Shown here: positions 26,642 through 35,428 of the stretch, in pieces
How positions within the stretch are numbered: position 1 is the stretch's first letter
Layout of the letters: every line of letters starts with the position of its first letter
Assembly: GCA_003354135.1 (NCBI GenBank)
Contig: PIVK01000005.1
Coordinates: 33,894-97,893, forward strand
Direction: 5' to 3'
Length of the DNA stretch: 64,000 bases
DNA from: Rhodospirillales bacterium
GTDB lineage: Bacteria > Pseudomonadota > Alphaproteobacteria > Rhodospirillales > GLO-3
Program-made: the position numbers and the translations under genes
Notes under the pieces: generated by a model
What the model saw: only the letters and a program-made list of their open reading frames with translations
The model's database searches: none
What the model was told of the DNA's origin: nothing

Positions 26642-27549
26642 TTGCGCACGACCACCCTGACCTGAGTTTGAGCCGTCAGTGCCGCGTGCTGTCGATCAGC
26701 CGGTCCTCGTTCTATTACGTTCTGAAGGGCGAGAGACCGGAGAACCTGGGCCTGATGCACCGTATTGATGAATTGTTCCTGAAGTATCCGTTCTACGGCA
26801 GCCGCCAGATGGCCCGCCAGCTGCGGCGGGAAGGGATTTGCGTTGGCCGTCACCGGGTGCGCCGCCTGATGCGGTTGATGGGCCTGGAGGCCATCTATCA
26901 GGCACCGAGAACCAGCGCGCCCCATCCGGCCCATCGGATTTACCCCTACCTTCTCAAAGGCCTGGAGATCGATTGTCCCAACCAGGTTTGGTGCGCCGAC
27001 ATCACCGACATCCCGGTCCAGCGTGGCTTCTTGTATCTGGTGGCGATCATGGACTGGGCGAGCCGCCATGTCCTGGCTTGGCGGCTGTCGAACACCATGG
27101 ATGCGTCTTTCTGCGTCGAGGCTCTCGAAGAAGCCATGGCCCGATACAGCAAGCCGGGGATCTTCAACACGGACCAGGGCAGCCAGTTCACCGGCTTCGA
27201 CTTCACAGGCACGCTCAAGGATGCCGGTGTGGCGATCTCCATGGACGGCCGGGGCCGCTGCATGGACAACATCTTCATCGAGCGGCTGTGGCGGTCTCTC
27301 AAATACGAGGCCGTCTACCTGCACGAACTGACCGACGGCTTCAGGGCTGAACAGGTCATCGGCGAGTGGATCGACTTCTACAACACCGAGCGGCCCCATT
27401 CCGCCCTCAATGGCCGAACCCCAGCCGAAGCCTATGCAACCGGCGATGACGGGGGGCCTGTGGATATGATGGGTAAGCCTGTCGGCTTACCCACATCCCC
27501 ACAGGCTCAACAACAAGGAAATCTGATAAACAGGTATTTGGCGGCATGA
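26614..27549 (+). CDS. IS3-family transposase orfB (DDE integrase)
   Basis: This 311-residue catalytic subunit contains the N-terminal HTH_21 region (PFYGSRQMARQLRREG) and the rve integrase core with DDE residues in WCADITDIP, FNTDQGSQFT and DNIFIERLWRSLKYE. The YNTERPHSALNGRTPAE terminal motif is present. The frame is intact. Expression normally requires ribosomal frameshifting from orfA, which is broken here. Confidence 0.92.
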   Translation: MGRKERKAMIAHDHPDLSLSRQCRVLSISRSSFYYVLKGERPENLGLMHRIDELFLKYPFYGSRQMARQLRREGICVGRHRVRRLMRLMGLEAIYQAPRTSAPHPAHRIYPYLLKGLEIDCPNQVWCADITDIPVQRGFLYLVAIMDWASRHVLAWRLSNTMDASFCVEALEEAMARYSKPGIFNTDQGSQFTGFDFTGTLKDAGVAISMDGRGRCMDNIFIERLWRSLKYEAVYLHELTDGFRAEQVIGEWIDFYNTERPHSALNGRTPAEAYATGDDGGPVDMMGKPVGLPTSPQAQQQGNLINRYLAA

Positions 27550-27634
27550 TCAGGATGCGGAATACACCTTAACTGAGCCGCCAAACTGTCCAACGATGTG
27601 GGGCCACCTCAAAGATTCCCGTCATGGTAGCCTC

Positions 27635-28807
27635 CTATTCGGCGGGAAGCGGCCGGGACATCGCCGCTCTGGGTTGGCCATGCGTCCCTTGCAGGATCGG
27701 GAAGCGGCGAACCAACAGGATATAGGCCAAAACCTCGAACGCGATCATGCCGACCGTGATGAACATTTCGGGAATGGCCGGAAAATAGCTGAACTCGTCA
27801 CCCGGATTGTAGGCAACCAGGAACGCGTCAACCCGGTAAAGCGCCGAAGCCAACATCATACTGACGGCCGAGATGAACAGCATTCGGGGATTGACCCGAC
27901 GGGCACTTGGAAGAAGAAGGACGATGGGCAAGACGAACAGGGAAATCTCGATCCAGAACATGACGCTCAGGAAGTCCGCCGCGAAAACAGACCCGAGTTC
28001 ACCCCGCATCGCCAGATCGACGAAACGGATTCCCAGGTAGAGCCCCAAAACCGCTATCAGGGCGACGGAAAGGCCGCTCAGGATGTGGGTTTCCCTGGGA
28101 CGCCGGAATCCTTCCGATGCCGCGGTGGCTTCGAAAATAACAACCGAAAAACCCAGCGAGATCGCCGAAAGCAGGAACAGAAGCGGTAACAGAACCGTCT
28201 GCCAGCGGGCGTCCAACTGGTTGCCGATGATGATCAGAAGGCTGCCCAGTGAAGACTGGTGCATGCTCGGCAGCAGAATGCCCAGCGCGATGAAGACGAA
28301 AAGCACCCTGCCCAGTTTCCGCTTTGCATCCTTCAGGCCGAGCCGCTCCAGGAAGGCCGGCGAAAGTTCGATCCACAACACGGCGATATAAAGGGCGATA
28401 CAAATCGCCACTTCGACCATGACGGAATCGAGGTGGGAATAGCCCGGTGACAAAATATGCCAGAAATTCCACCACCGCCCAAGATCGACAATTACCGCGA
28501 AACCGCCCAGGGAATAGCCGAAGACGCTGGCCAACAGCGCCGGCCTGACCAGGGGATGATACTGGCCCTTGTTGAGGATATAGACCAGGATCGCCATGGC
28601 ATAACCGCCGCAGGCCAACCCCGTGCCGATAACCACGTCATAGACGACCCAAATACCCCAGGTATAGCCGTCGTTGATGTTGGCCACCGCTCCTATGCCG
28701 AAAACGAAGCGGATCAAGAGGAAGACTCCGGCAATCGCCGCAAGGGCCGCCAGAAAAATGGTGACGGGCGTTACCAATTTTCCGCCGAGAGGTGCGTGTT
28801 CGCTCAT
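27635..28807 (-). CDS. NrfD/HybB-type integral membrane quinone subunit
   Basis: This 390-residue protein has about ten membrane segments and resembles NrfD/HybB proteins that pass electrons between a periplasmic iron-sulfur partner and the quinone pool. Recognised segments are WGIWVVYDVVIGTGLACGGYAM and, later, SVMFWIEISLFVLPIVLLL. It follows the HybA-like ferredoxin by 9 bases on the same strand. In this cluster it replaces the cytochrome b (FdhC/FdoI) anchor typical of many formate dehydrogenases. Confidence 0.9.
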   Translation of the reverse strand: MSEHAPLGGKLVTPVTIFLAALAAIAGVFLLIRFVFGIGAVANINDGYTWGIWVVYDVVIGTGLACGGYAMAILVYILNKGQYHPLVRPALLASVFGYSLGGFAVIVDLGRWWNFWHILSPGYSHLDSVMVEVAICIALYIAVLWIELSPAFLERLGLKDAKRKLGRVLFVFIALGILLPSMHQSSLGSLLIIIGNQLDARWQTVLLPLLFLLSAISLGFSVVIFEATAASEGFRRPRETHILSGLSVALIAVLGLYLGIRFVDLAMRGELGSVFAADFLSVMFWIEISLFVLPIVLLLPSARRVNPRMLFISAVSMMLASALYRVDAFLVAYNPGDEFSYFPAIPEMFITVGMIAFEVLAYILLVRRFPILQGTHGQPRAAMSRPLPAE

Positions 28808-28816
28808 GATCTCACC

Positions 28817-29794
28817 CTAGTCCTCGTCGTTCTCGTCTTCGGAACGAACCGTGCGGTAAGTCACTGCCATTAAGCCACCCAATGCGACCGCCGGACCAAG
28901 CAGCCATTGGTACAGGCTGTGCTGAATGGTTTCGGAAACACTGGCATAGGACTGTTCCGGCAGATCCGGCATACCCAGCTTGTCGAAGGGCACTCCGCTC
29001 ATCATGAGCATCTGTGCCCCACCCTGTTCCTTTTCACCGTAGACATGGTCGATGTACTCGCCCATCGGCTGTTCCTTCGTGAACTCCTGGCCTTCCACAT
29101 GACGGCGCGGGAATTTCGTGGCTTCGCCGGCTTTCAGCGCCTTGCGCCGGGCAACTTCGGCCTTGAGCTTGATCACCGGGCCGAACAGCGTGGCGCCCGT
29201 GGGGCAGACATCCGCACAGGCCGAGAAACCACCGTCCTTCCACAGGTGATCGCAAAGCTGGCACTTGTGGATCTCGGGGGCCGCGCTGCCGTAATCGAAA
29301 CGCGGGATGTCGTAGGGACAGGCGAATACACAGTATCGGCATCCGATACAGGCATCCTTGTCGTAGGTGACAACGCCGGTGTCGGGCTGTTTTTTCATGG
29401 CATTGACCGGACAGGCCGATACACAGGCCGGGTCGACGCAGTGCATGCAGGAATGCTTCATGAAGGCAAAGCCGTCCTCGGCCCGGTCCTTCGCCGTCGC
29501 CTTGCCGTCCTTGAATATCTTGATAACGTTCAGTGCGTCGGGCGAGAGCGTCCTGGTCTTGTCCAGATACGGAAGTTCCGGAGGGGTCGCCAACGGCTTG
29601 CCGTTGGCAGTCTTGCATGCCGTGACACAAGCCTTGCAGCCGACGCAGAGAGTCGAGTCGAACAGCAATCCGAGCGCCCCCTCGGGCATCTCCATATTGC
29701 CCCGGGCATCGGCATCGGTCGCGATACAAGCGGTCGCGACGACGGTGCTTCCGGCCACGGCGCTCTTGAGAAACTGTCTTCTGCTGACGGTCAC
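28817..29794 (-). CDS. HybA-like Tat-exported four-cluster ferredoxin
   Basis: This 325-residue periplasmic electron carrier has a Tat signal SRRQFLK at residues 4-10 and many cysteines in CVGCKACVTACK, CMHCVDPACVSACP and CIGCRYCVFACPYDIP. CQLCDHLW and a C-terminal membrane anchor follow. It starts with GTG overlapping the upstream stop (GTGA). With the NrfD-like protein it forms a HybA-HybB-type quinone module, in addition to the separate FdhB subunit. Confidence 0.9.
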   Translation of the reverse strand: MTVSRRQFLKSAVAGSTVVATACIATDADARGNMEMPEGALGLLFDSTLCVGCKACVTACKTANGKPLATPPELPYLDKTRTLSPDALNVIKIFKDGKATAKDRAEDGFAFMKHSCMHCVDPACVSACPVNAMKKQPDTGVVTYDKDACIGCRYCVFACPYDIPRFDYGSAAPEIHKCQLCDHLWKDGGFSACADVCPTGATLFGPVIKLKAEVARRKALKAGEATKFPRRHVEGQEFTKEQPMGEYIDHVYGEKEQGGAQMLMMSGVPFDKLGMPDLPEQSYASVSETIQHSLYQWLLGPAVALGGLMAVTYRTVRSEDENDED

Positions 29795-30345
29795 CGGCCG
29801 GCCCGCCCACCTAAAGAGGTTTCATCCGCCTCATCCCGTCCCTCATCCCGTCCGGCCTTAACCAGGACAACCCCGCACCAAGTGGTGAATAAGGCGAGAG
29901 CGGCGAGGAGAAACAGGATGTTGCTCCAATCAGCGCCCTTGCCCTGGGGCGAGGCGATAGGGGGTACCAGTGAGTGAACGGGAAGCGAGAAATCGACGGC
30001 GGATTCGGTGCAGTTCCCAGCCTTCATGCACGCCGAGTACTCACCGCTGATCAGCCATTCAGGCGCCGAATCCGGATTGGACACATAGCCTTTCTGCCCC
30101 TGTTTAAGCTTTCGCCAGAAATCCGAAGCGCTTGCATTCCCCCTGGCGTTGTTTAAGCCGGTGTCGGAACCCGCTCCGGCGGCCAGAGCTTTGGCGCTTG
30201 CCACGGCAATGAAACCCACGAGCACCAAACCCAGGACTTTTGCCGAAAGCCGGCAGGCGCCTCTTGGCGCCGAAAGCCGGCAGGCGCCTCTTGGCACCGA
30301 AAGTCGGCAGGCACCTCTTGGCGCTGATAAAATGGACCGTCTCAT
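29791..30345 (-). CDS. Membrane-anchored protein of the formate dehydrogenase cluster
   Basis: This 184-residue protein has an unusual N-terminus of three near-identical nonapeptides (PRGACRLSA-type) before a signal peptide (KVLGLVLVGFIAVASAKALA). A periplasmic part follows with SDFWRKLKQGQKGYVSNP and a Cys pair (CMKAGNC), then a C-terminal transmembrane helix and an acidic tail. The FW-G-GY pattern recalls the N-terminal periplasmic part of formate dehydrogenase gamma subunits, but this is weak. Position between fdhB and the HybA-like gene implies a structural or anchoring role. Confidence 0.65.
   Translation of the reverse strand: MRRSILSAPRGACRLSVPRGACRLSAPRGACRLSAKVLGLVLVGFIAVASAKALAAGAGSDTGLNNARGNASASDFWRKLKQGQKGYVSNPDSAPEWLISGEYSACMKAGNCTESAVDFSLPVHSLVPPIASPQGKGADWSNILFLLAALALFTTWCGVVLVKAGRDEGRDEADETSLGGRAGR
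30244..30324. repeat. Three tandem 27-base repeats
   Basis: Units at 30244-30270, 30271-30297 and 30298-30324 are nearly identical (CGAAAGCCGGCAGGCGCCTC and seven more bases). Because 27 is a multiple of three, each adds nine residues ahead of the signal peptide of the 184-residue protein without shifting the frame. This is a recent expansion and could vary in copy number. Confidence 0.92.
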
Positions 30346-30452
30346 GATCCGGGAACCCCTACGATCAAATTATCTGTCGGACAAGGACATGCCGCACGGA
30401 GAGCGCGGGAGGGGGTGAATGCAACCACCCCACTCCTGCAACGCCCACCGAT

Positions 30453-31049
30453 TTACGTCCTCGATTTAAGATCGTAAGCCGTGCCCCATCCCCAGGCGCC
30501 GGCACCGAAGCCACGGACAGTCGCCCGCTTGCGGAAGATATCCGAGACCACGTCACCGTCACCGGCAAGAAGTGCCTTCGTCGAACACATCTCCGCGCAA
30601 ATGGGCAATTTACCCTCGGCCAAGCGGTTGCTGCCGTACTTGCGGAATTCGGCATCGGAGTGGTCCTGTTCGGGACCACCAGCGCAGAAGGTGCACTTGT
30701 CCATCTTGCCCCGGCTGCCGAAGCTGCCCGCTTTGGGGAACTGCGGCGCGCCGAAGGGGCAGGCGAACAGACAGTATCCGCAGCCGATGCAGGTGTCCTT
30801 GGAATGCAGCACCACACCGTCGTCGGTCTGGTAGAAGGCGTCCACGGGACAGACCGCCATGCACGGCGCATCCGAACAGTGCATACAAGACACTGACAGG
30901 CTGCGTTCGCCCGGCCGACCATCATTAAGGGTTACGACCCTGCGGCGGTTAATGCCCCAGGGCACTTCGTGCTCGTTCTTGCAGGCGGTAACGCAGCCAT
31001 TGCATTCAGTGCAGCGTTCCGCATCACAAAGGAACTTCATGCGTGCCAT
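30453..31049 (-). CDS. fdhB: Formate dehydrogenase iron-sulfur subunit FdhB
   Basis: This 198-residue four-cluster ferredoxin has cysteine sets CTECNGCVTACK, CMHCSDAPCMAVCP, CIGCGYCLFACPFGAP and CTFCAGG. It fits the beta subunit that pairs with the catalytic alpha subunit encoded just upstream (12 bases). There is no signal peptide, so it would be co-exported with the Tat-bearing alpha subunit. A GGGAG ribosome site precedes the ATG. Confidence 0.92.
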   Translation of the reverse strand: MARMKFLCDAERCTECNGCVTACKNEHEVPWGINRRRVVTLNDGRPGERSLSVSCMHCSDAPCMAVCPVDAFYQTDDGVVLHSKDTCIGCGYCLFACPFGAPQFPKAGSFGSRGKMDKCTFCAGGPEQDHSDAEFRKYGSNRLAEGKLPICAEMCSTKALLAGDGDVVSDIFRKRATVRGFGAGAWGWGTAYDLKSRT

Positions 31050-31061
31050 AATCAGGGCTCC

Positions 31062-33935
31062 CTAGGCTTTCTCAATCCGACACAATGTCGTTTTGGTTTC
31101 CTGCATCTGCGTGACCGAGTCGTATCCGTAGGTCGTACAGATATTGGCGGCCTCACCGACAACGAAAGGTTCCGCCCCGTTGGGGTACCTGTCCAAAAGG
31201 CTTTCACCCATCCAGACCCCACCGAAGTGGAACGGCATGAAGGCCACTCCGCGCCCGACACGCTCGGTAATCAGGGCCTTGACCTTGGCCTTCCCTCCTT
31301 CGGGACTCTTGACCCAGACATCATCCCCATCACGAATGTTGGCGTTGTTGGCGTCGAATGGGTTGATTTCACAGAACATTTCCTGCTGCAACTCGGCAAG
31401 CCACGGGTTGGACCGGGTCTCATCGCCGCCACCCTCGTATTCCACCAAACGGCCGGTGGTGAGAATGGTCGGGAAGTCCTTCGAAAAGTCCTTGTCCTGG
31501 ATCGACTTGTAAAGAGTCGGCAGGCGGTAGTTCCGCGTGTCCTCGTAGGTCGGATAGTCCGCAACCAGATCGCGCCGCGGCGAATACAGAGGTTCGCGGT
31601 GGATCGGAATCGGATCCGGGAAGGTCCAGACATTGCAGCGCGCCTTGGCGTTGCCGAAGGGCGAACAGCCGTGTTTGATGGCGACCCGCTGGATACCGCC
31701 CGAAAGGTCGGTCTTCCAGTTGGTCTTGTCGCCCGCGACCTTGGCGATCGCCTCCTTTTCCTTCGCGGAGAGATCCTTGTCCCAGCCCAGCTTCTTGAGC
31801 ATGGCCATGGAAAACTCGGGGTACCCATCCTTGATTTCCGAGTTCACTGGATAGGAGTCGATGGCCAGCAGGTTCTCGCCATTGCGTTCCACGCCGAAAC
31901 GGGCGCGGAAGTTCAGGCCGCCCTCGGCCACCGGTTTGGACGGATCGTAGAGGATCGGCGTTCCCGGGTGGTTCATATCCGCCGTGCCCCAACAGGGCCA
32001 CGGAAGCCCGAAGTACTCGCCGTCGCAGGGGCCGCCATTCGCCCGAAGCGACGTCGTATCGAAGGTATGGCGGTACTTCATGTGCTTCTTCAGCCGCTCC
32101 GGCGACTGGCCGGTATAGCCGATGGTCCACATGCCGCTGTTAAACTCACGGGTGATGTCCTCGACCAGAGGCTCCGTCCCTTTGACCTCGATGTTCTTCA
32201 AGTACTCCTTTTCGAAGCCGAACTTCTTCGCGAACAGGTACATGATCTCGTGATCGGGCTTGGACTCGAACAGCGGATCGAAGACCTTGTCACGCCATTG
32301 GAGGGACCGGTTGGACGCGGTTACGGAACCATAGGTCTCGAACTGCGTCGCGGCCGGCAAAAGATAAACGCCGTCCTTGCGGTCCGACATCACCGCCGAC
32401 ATGGTCGGATAGGGATCGACGATGACCATGATGTCCAGCTTCTCCATCGCCTTCTTCATATCGGGAAGACGGCTTTGGGAGTTGGGCGCATGCCCCCAGA
32501 ACACCATGCCGCGGACGTTGTCGGGCTGATCGATCTGATCCTTGGCGGTCAACACGCCGTCGAACCAGCGCGACACGGGAATGCCCTTGGACTCCATCAG
32601 TTTCTTGCTGGCGAAGCGTCCCTTCACATAGTCGTAATCAACGTTCCAGACACGGCACCAATGCTTCCACGAACCGGTCTTGAGACCGTAGTAGCCGGGA
32701 AGGCTATGGGACAGAACGCAGAAATCCGTGGCGCCCTGGACGTTGTCGTGTCCGCGGAAAATGTTGGTCCCGCCGCCGCTCGTTCCCATGTTGCCGAGAG
32801 CCAACTGCAAAATGCAGTAAGCGCGCGTATTGTTGTTGCCGGTATGGTGCTGGGTACCGCCCATGCACCAGATCACCGTACCGGGCCGGTTGTTGGCCAT
32901 CAGCCGGGCGACGCGACGGAGCTGGGTGCCGGGAACGCCGGTTACCCGCTCTGTTTCCTCCGGGGTCCACTTCTTGACCTCGGTTTTGACATCGTCCATG
33001 CCCCAGACGCGCTTGCGAATGAACTGCTTGTCTTCCCAGCCGTTCTCGAAGATGTGCCAAAGGAGTCCCCAGATGAGCGGCACGTCGGTTCCGGAACGGA
33101 AACGCACGTACTCGTCTGCATGGGCAGCGGTGCGCGTAAAACGCGGGTCACAGACAATGATCGGTGCGTTGTTCTTTTCCTTGGCCTTCATGATGTGCAG
33201 CAACGCCACCGGATGGGCCTCCGCCGGGTTCGACCCGATCAGGAAGACGGCCTTGGAATTGTGGATGTCGTTGAAGCTGTTGGTCATCGCACCGTAGCCC
33301 CAGGTGTTGGCTACGCCGGCGACCGTGGTCGAGTGGCAAATACGCGCCTGGTGATCAACGTTATTGGTTCCCCAGAAGGCGGCAAACTTGCGGAACAGAT
33401 ACGCCTGCTCGTTGCTGTGCTTCGCCGATCCAAGCCAATAGACGGAGTCGGGACCCGAGGTCTTTCGGATATCGAGCAGTTTGTCGCCGATCTCATTTAT
33501 CGCTTGGTCCCAACCGACTTTCTTCCACTTGCCGCCTTCGAGCTTCATCGGGTACTTGAGCCGACGCTCGCCGATGGCGTGCTCGCGGACCGAGGCACCC
33601 TTGGCGCAATGCGCCCCCATGTTGAACGGATTGCTGAAGTCCGGTTCCTGTCCGACCCAGACGCCGTTGCGGACTTCTGCGATAACGCCGCAGCCCACCG
33701 AACAGTGGGTGCAAACCGTGGTGACCTTATCGGCCTCCGGCGCCTTTGAAGCGGGAGCCGCCTCGGCCTTCTGGGCCAAGCCCGCCGGTGCCGCGGCCGC
33801 CATGGCCACACCGCCGACCGTTAGTCCCGAACGTCTGAGAAAAGTGCGCCGGCCAATTGCCTCGCCGACAACACCCACCAGAGCTTTCGACAGACGGGGG
33901 CCATTCGCAACCCCACCGCGTTTCTTGGTAAGCAT
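31062..33935 (-). CDS. fdhA: Formate dehydrogenase catalytic (alpha) subunit
   Basis: This 957-residue molybdopterin oxidoreductase oxidises formate to CO2 in the periplasm. The Tat signal GRRTFLRR is at 28-35. A [4Fe-4S] site follows in CTHCSVGC (75-82) with a later CAKG at 110. The active-site ARICHSTTVAG carries cysteine C200 where some homologues have selenocysteine, so no UGA recoding is needed. The ATG at 33935 follows GGGAGGA closely and is preferred to one 24 bases upstream. It is co-oriented with fdhB and a small Tat-target protein. Confidence 0.95.
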   Translation of the reverse strand: MLTKKRGGVANGPRLSKALVGVVGEAIGRRTFLRRSGLTVGGVAMAAAAPAGLAQKAEAAPASKAPEADKVTTVCTHCSVGCGVIAEVRNGVWVGQEPDFSNPFNMGAHCAKGASVREHAIGERRLKYPMKLEGGKWKKVGWDQAINEIGDKLLDIRKTSGPDSVYWLGSAKHSNEQAYLFRKFAAFWGTNNVDHQARICHSTTVAGVANTWGYGAMTNSFNDIHNSKAVFLIGSNPAEAHPVALLHIMKAKEKNNAPIIVCDPRFTRTAAHADEYVRFRSGTDVPLIWGLLWHIFENGWEDKQFIRKRVWGMDDVKTEVKKWTPEETERVTGVPGTQLRRVARLMANNRPGTVIWCMGGTQHHTGNNNTRAYCILQLALGNMGTSGGGTNIFRGHDNVQGATDFCVLSHSLPGYYGLKTGSWKHWCRVWNVDYDYVKGRFASKKLMESKGIPVSRWFDGVLTAKDQIDQPDNVRGMVFWGHAPNSQSRLPDMKKAMEKLDIMVIVDPYPTMSAVMSDRKDGVYLLPAATQFETYGSVTASNRSLQWRDKVFDPLFESKPDHEIMYLFAKKFGFEKEYLKNIEVKGTEPLVEDITREFNSGMWTIGYTGQSPERLKKHMKYRHTFDTTSLRANGGPCDGEYFGLPWPCWGTADMNHPGTPILYDPSKPVAEGGLNFRARFGVERNGENLLAIDSYPVNSEIKDGYPEFSMAMLKKLGWDKDLSAKEKEAIAKVAGDKTNWKTDLSGGIQRVAIKHGCSPFGNAKARCNVWTFPDPIPIHREPLYSPRRDLVADYPTYEDTRNYRLPTLYKSIQDKDFSKDFPTILTTGRLVEYEGGGDETRSNPWLAELQQEMFCEINPFDANNANIRDGDDVWVKSPEGGKAKVKALITERVGRGVAFMPFHFGGVWMGESLLDRYPNGAEPFVVGEAANICTTYGYDSVTQMQETKTTLCRIEKA

Positions 33936-33959
33936 CCAATCCTCCCGTAGATATTCCAC

Positions 33960-34154
33960 TCAAAATCCGCTCAATTCATAGTACGTCGTGATGTGCTTGC
34001 TTTTCCGGTAGCCTCCACGTGGTTCCGCCGCTCGTTCCTCGGCAGTCTTTCCTGCCGGTTTCCCGGGCATTCCGCCGCTCCCGGTCATTCCTCTTTCCCC
34101 GGCAATCAGGAATTCACGCCGACCAAGGACTTTCTTGGGTTTCCGGTCTGTCAT
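33960..34154 (-). CDS. Small Tat-target protein of formate dehydrogenase regions
   Basis: This 64-residue protein has a Tat-like motif GRREFL at 11-16 and an ending YRKSKHITTYYELSGF, which matches the short formate-dehydrogenase-region Tat-target family (TIGR02811). It sits directly upstream of fdhA, its usual position. Function is not established; a role in assembly or export of the enzyme is plausible. The middle is Gly/Ala-rich and low in complexity. Confidence 0.8.
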   Translation of the reverse strand: MTDRKPKKVLGRREFLIAGERGMTGSGGMPGKPAGKTAEERAAEPRGGYRKSKHITTYYELSGF

Positions 34155-34218
34155 CCGCGCTCATCCCTTTTCCGGCAATACACGGCAAACCGATTGCCGC
34201 GGCCCCTCTTCGGCAAGC

Positions 34219-34827
34219 TCAGTCCGTCATGTCGAATGCCGTTTCCTCGATAGCCAGGAAATGGCCCCCGACGGCCCCGATGGCCCTGTAAAAGGCCGAC
34301 GTCTCCGTATTTTTCAGATCCTCCAGAAACCGGGGGGCCCAAGATGCGATGTGATCCCCGAAGAACTTCCGCTGGACACTCTGTTCTGCCGGCGCGCCGA
34401 ACGTGCCGGAAACAAGTCCGCTCATCACATCGCAGAGAAAGGCTATGTGATCCTCGGGTTCATGCACATCCTTGGTGCGCTCGATGCCGAACTCGGCAAG
34501 CGTATCGCGCAAGGCCGCCAAGGGTCTGTCGTTCAGGAACCCCGTCAGATAATAAGACGCGAAGGGAACCAGTTCCCCTTGGGTCACACCGATGAAAAGT
34601 TTGTTGAATTCCTCTTCCGCCGTTTCCGGCGTAATGGCCCGGGCCTGTTCAGCCAAATCCGCGAAAGCCAAGCCTACGGGCGTGTTGCTTCCTTCGATCC
34701 TGGTCAGCCTCATCAGGTAATCCGATGACGGCGGTGCGATGAGCAGCCGCGCCAGCATCCCATACACCTGGGCTCGGAGAAAATCCTCCTCAGCAACTCC
34801 CGGAACGGATTTTTCCCCCACCCCCAT
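34219..34827 (-). CDS. TorD-family molybdoenzyme chaperone
   Basis: This 202-residue all-helical cytosolic chaperone has the family signatures YGMLARLLIAPPS, FNKLFIGVTQGELVPFASYYLTGF and EPEDHIAFLCDVMSGL. It would bind the Tat signal of FdhA and guard cofactor insertion. It is encoded on the same strand as fdhA and the DUF3305/DUF3306 genes. Confidence 0.9.
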   Translation of the reverse strand: MGVGEKSVPGVAEEDFLRAQVYGMLARLLIAPPSSDYLMRLTRIEGSNTPVGLAFADLAEQARAITPETAEEEFNKLFIGVTQGELVPFASYYLTGFLNDRPLAALRDTLAEFGIERTKDVHEPEDHIAFLCDVMSGLVSGTFGAPAEQSVQRKFFGDHIASWAPRFLEDLKNTETSAFYRAIGAVGGHFLAIEETAFDMTD

Positions 34828-34909
34828 AACGCCCTCTACCCTCTTCCGGCCGTCTCGAGCCGATTGTAGTCCATGTTATGCTTTCAACGCCATCCTCGTC
34901 TCTTCGACT

Positions 34910-35428
34910 TTAGGTCTGAGTGCCGCTGTTCTCCCCGTCATCCAAAACGTTCACGGCGTCGTTGGCCTTCAATGGCTCCGCCGTGGCCGTGAGGCCGGGA
35001 TCGGAAGGCTCGTTTCCATCTTCTCTGTCTTCGCCGGCCACGGGCTCCTCGTCGAAAAGCGATTTTTTGAGAGTTTCGGCAACGGCGGCCGCCAGCGGGG
35101 CAAGGATGCTGTAGTCATCGTCATAGTCATTGAGGCCATCCAGGTTGGCGAACGACGAATCGCTCCGCCACAGCTTGCGGAGCGCGGCGCGGTGCAGGTC
35201 TTCGGGCACCCCGTCGCCAAGGAACGCCGAAAAATCCGACTTCTCATCCAGAGTCTCGACATCCGGCAGATCCGGCGGCGGCCCGGCAGGGTCACCCCCG
35301 GCGTCATCGCCCCTTGCCGGCACCGTTCCCTTATCATCCTCTTTGAGACCGGACGCCGTACGACCGCTTTGGCGTTTTGCCTCTTTCAGGCGCGACCACC
35401 GCCCGTGGCTTGTCTCGCGTCTAGCCAC
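34910..35428 (-). CDS. DUF3306 protein of formate dehydrogenase cluster
   Basis: This 172-residue protein has an N-terminal GRWSRLKEAKR that matches the DUF3306 start. The middle is low complexity and acidic, and a conserved FLGDGVPEDLHRAALRKLWRSDSSFANLDGLNDYDDDY block follows. The proposed GTG start overlaps the stop of the DUF3305 gene (GTGGCTAG), indicating coupling. DUF3305 and DUF3306 are usually adjacent in formate dehydrogenase loci; their function is unknown. Confidence 0.78.
   Translation of the reverse strand: MARRETSHGRWSRLKEAKRQSGRTASGLKEDDKGTVPARGDDAGGDPAGPPPDLPDVETLDEKSDFSAFLGDGVPEDLHRAALRKLWRSDSSFANLDGLNDYDDDYSILAPLAAAVAETLKKSLFDEEPVAGEDREDGNEPSDPGLTATAEPLKANDAVNVLDDGENSGTQT

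Larger units (their letters stand above)
26268..27611. mobile_element. IS3-family insertion sequence, about 1.34 kb
   Basis: The two transposase frames are bounded by inverted ends that begin TGAGGTGG (26268; complement ends at 27611). They share a 17-base perfect inner match GTTAAGGTGTATTCCGC (26297-26313 and 27557-27573). The spacer between the outer and inner parts is 9 bases shorter at the left end. I see no convincing target duplication (flanks GAT and AAG). It lies between the fdh electron-carrier genes and fdhD/higBA. The orfA frameshift suggests it is inactive. Confidence 0.85.

Noticed and set aside
31062..33935. Possible selenocysteine in formate dehydrogenase
   Set aside because: The catalytic position is a normal cysteine codon (ARICHSTT), and no in-frame UGA interrupts the gene.
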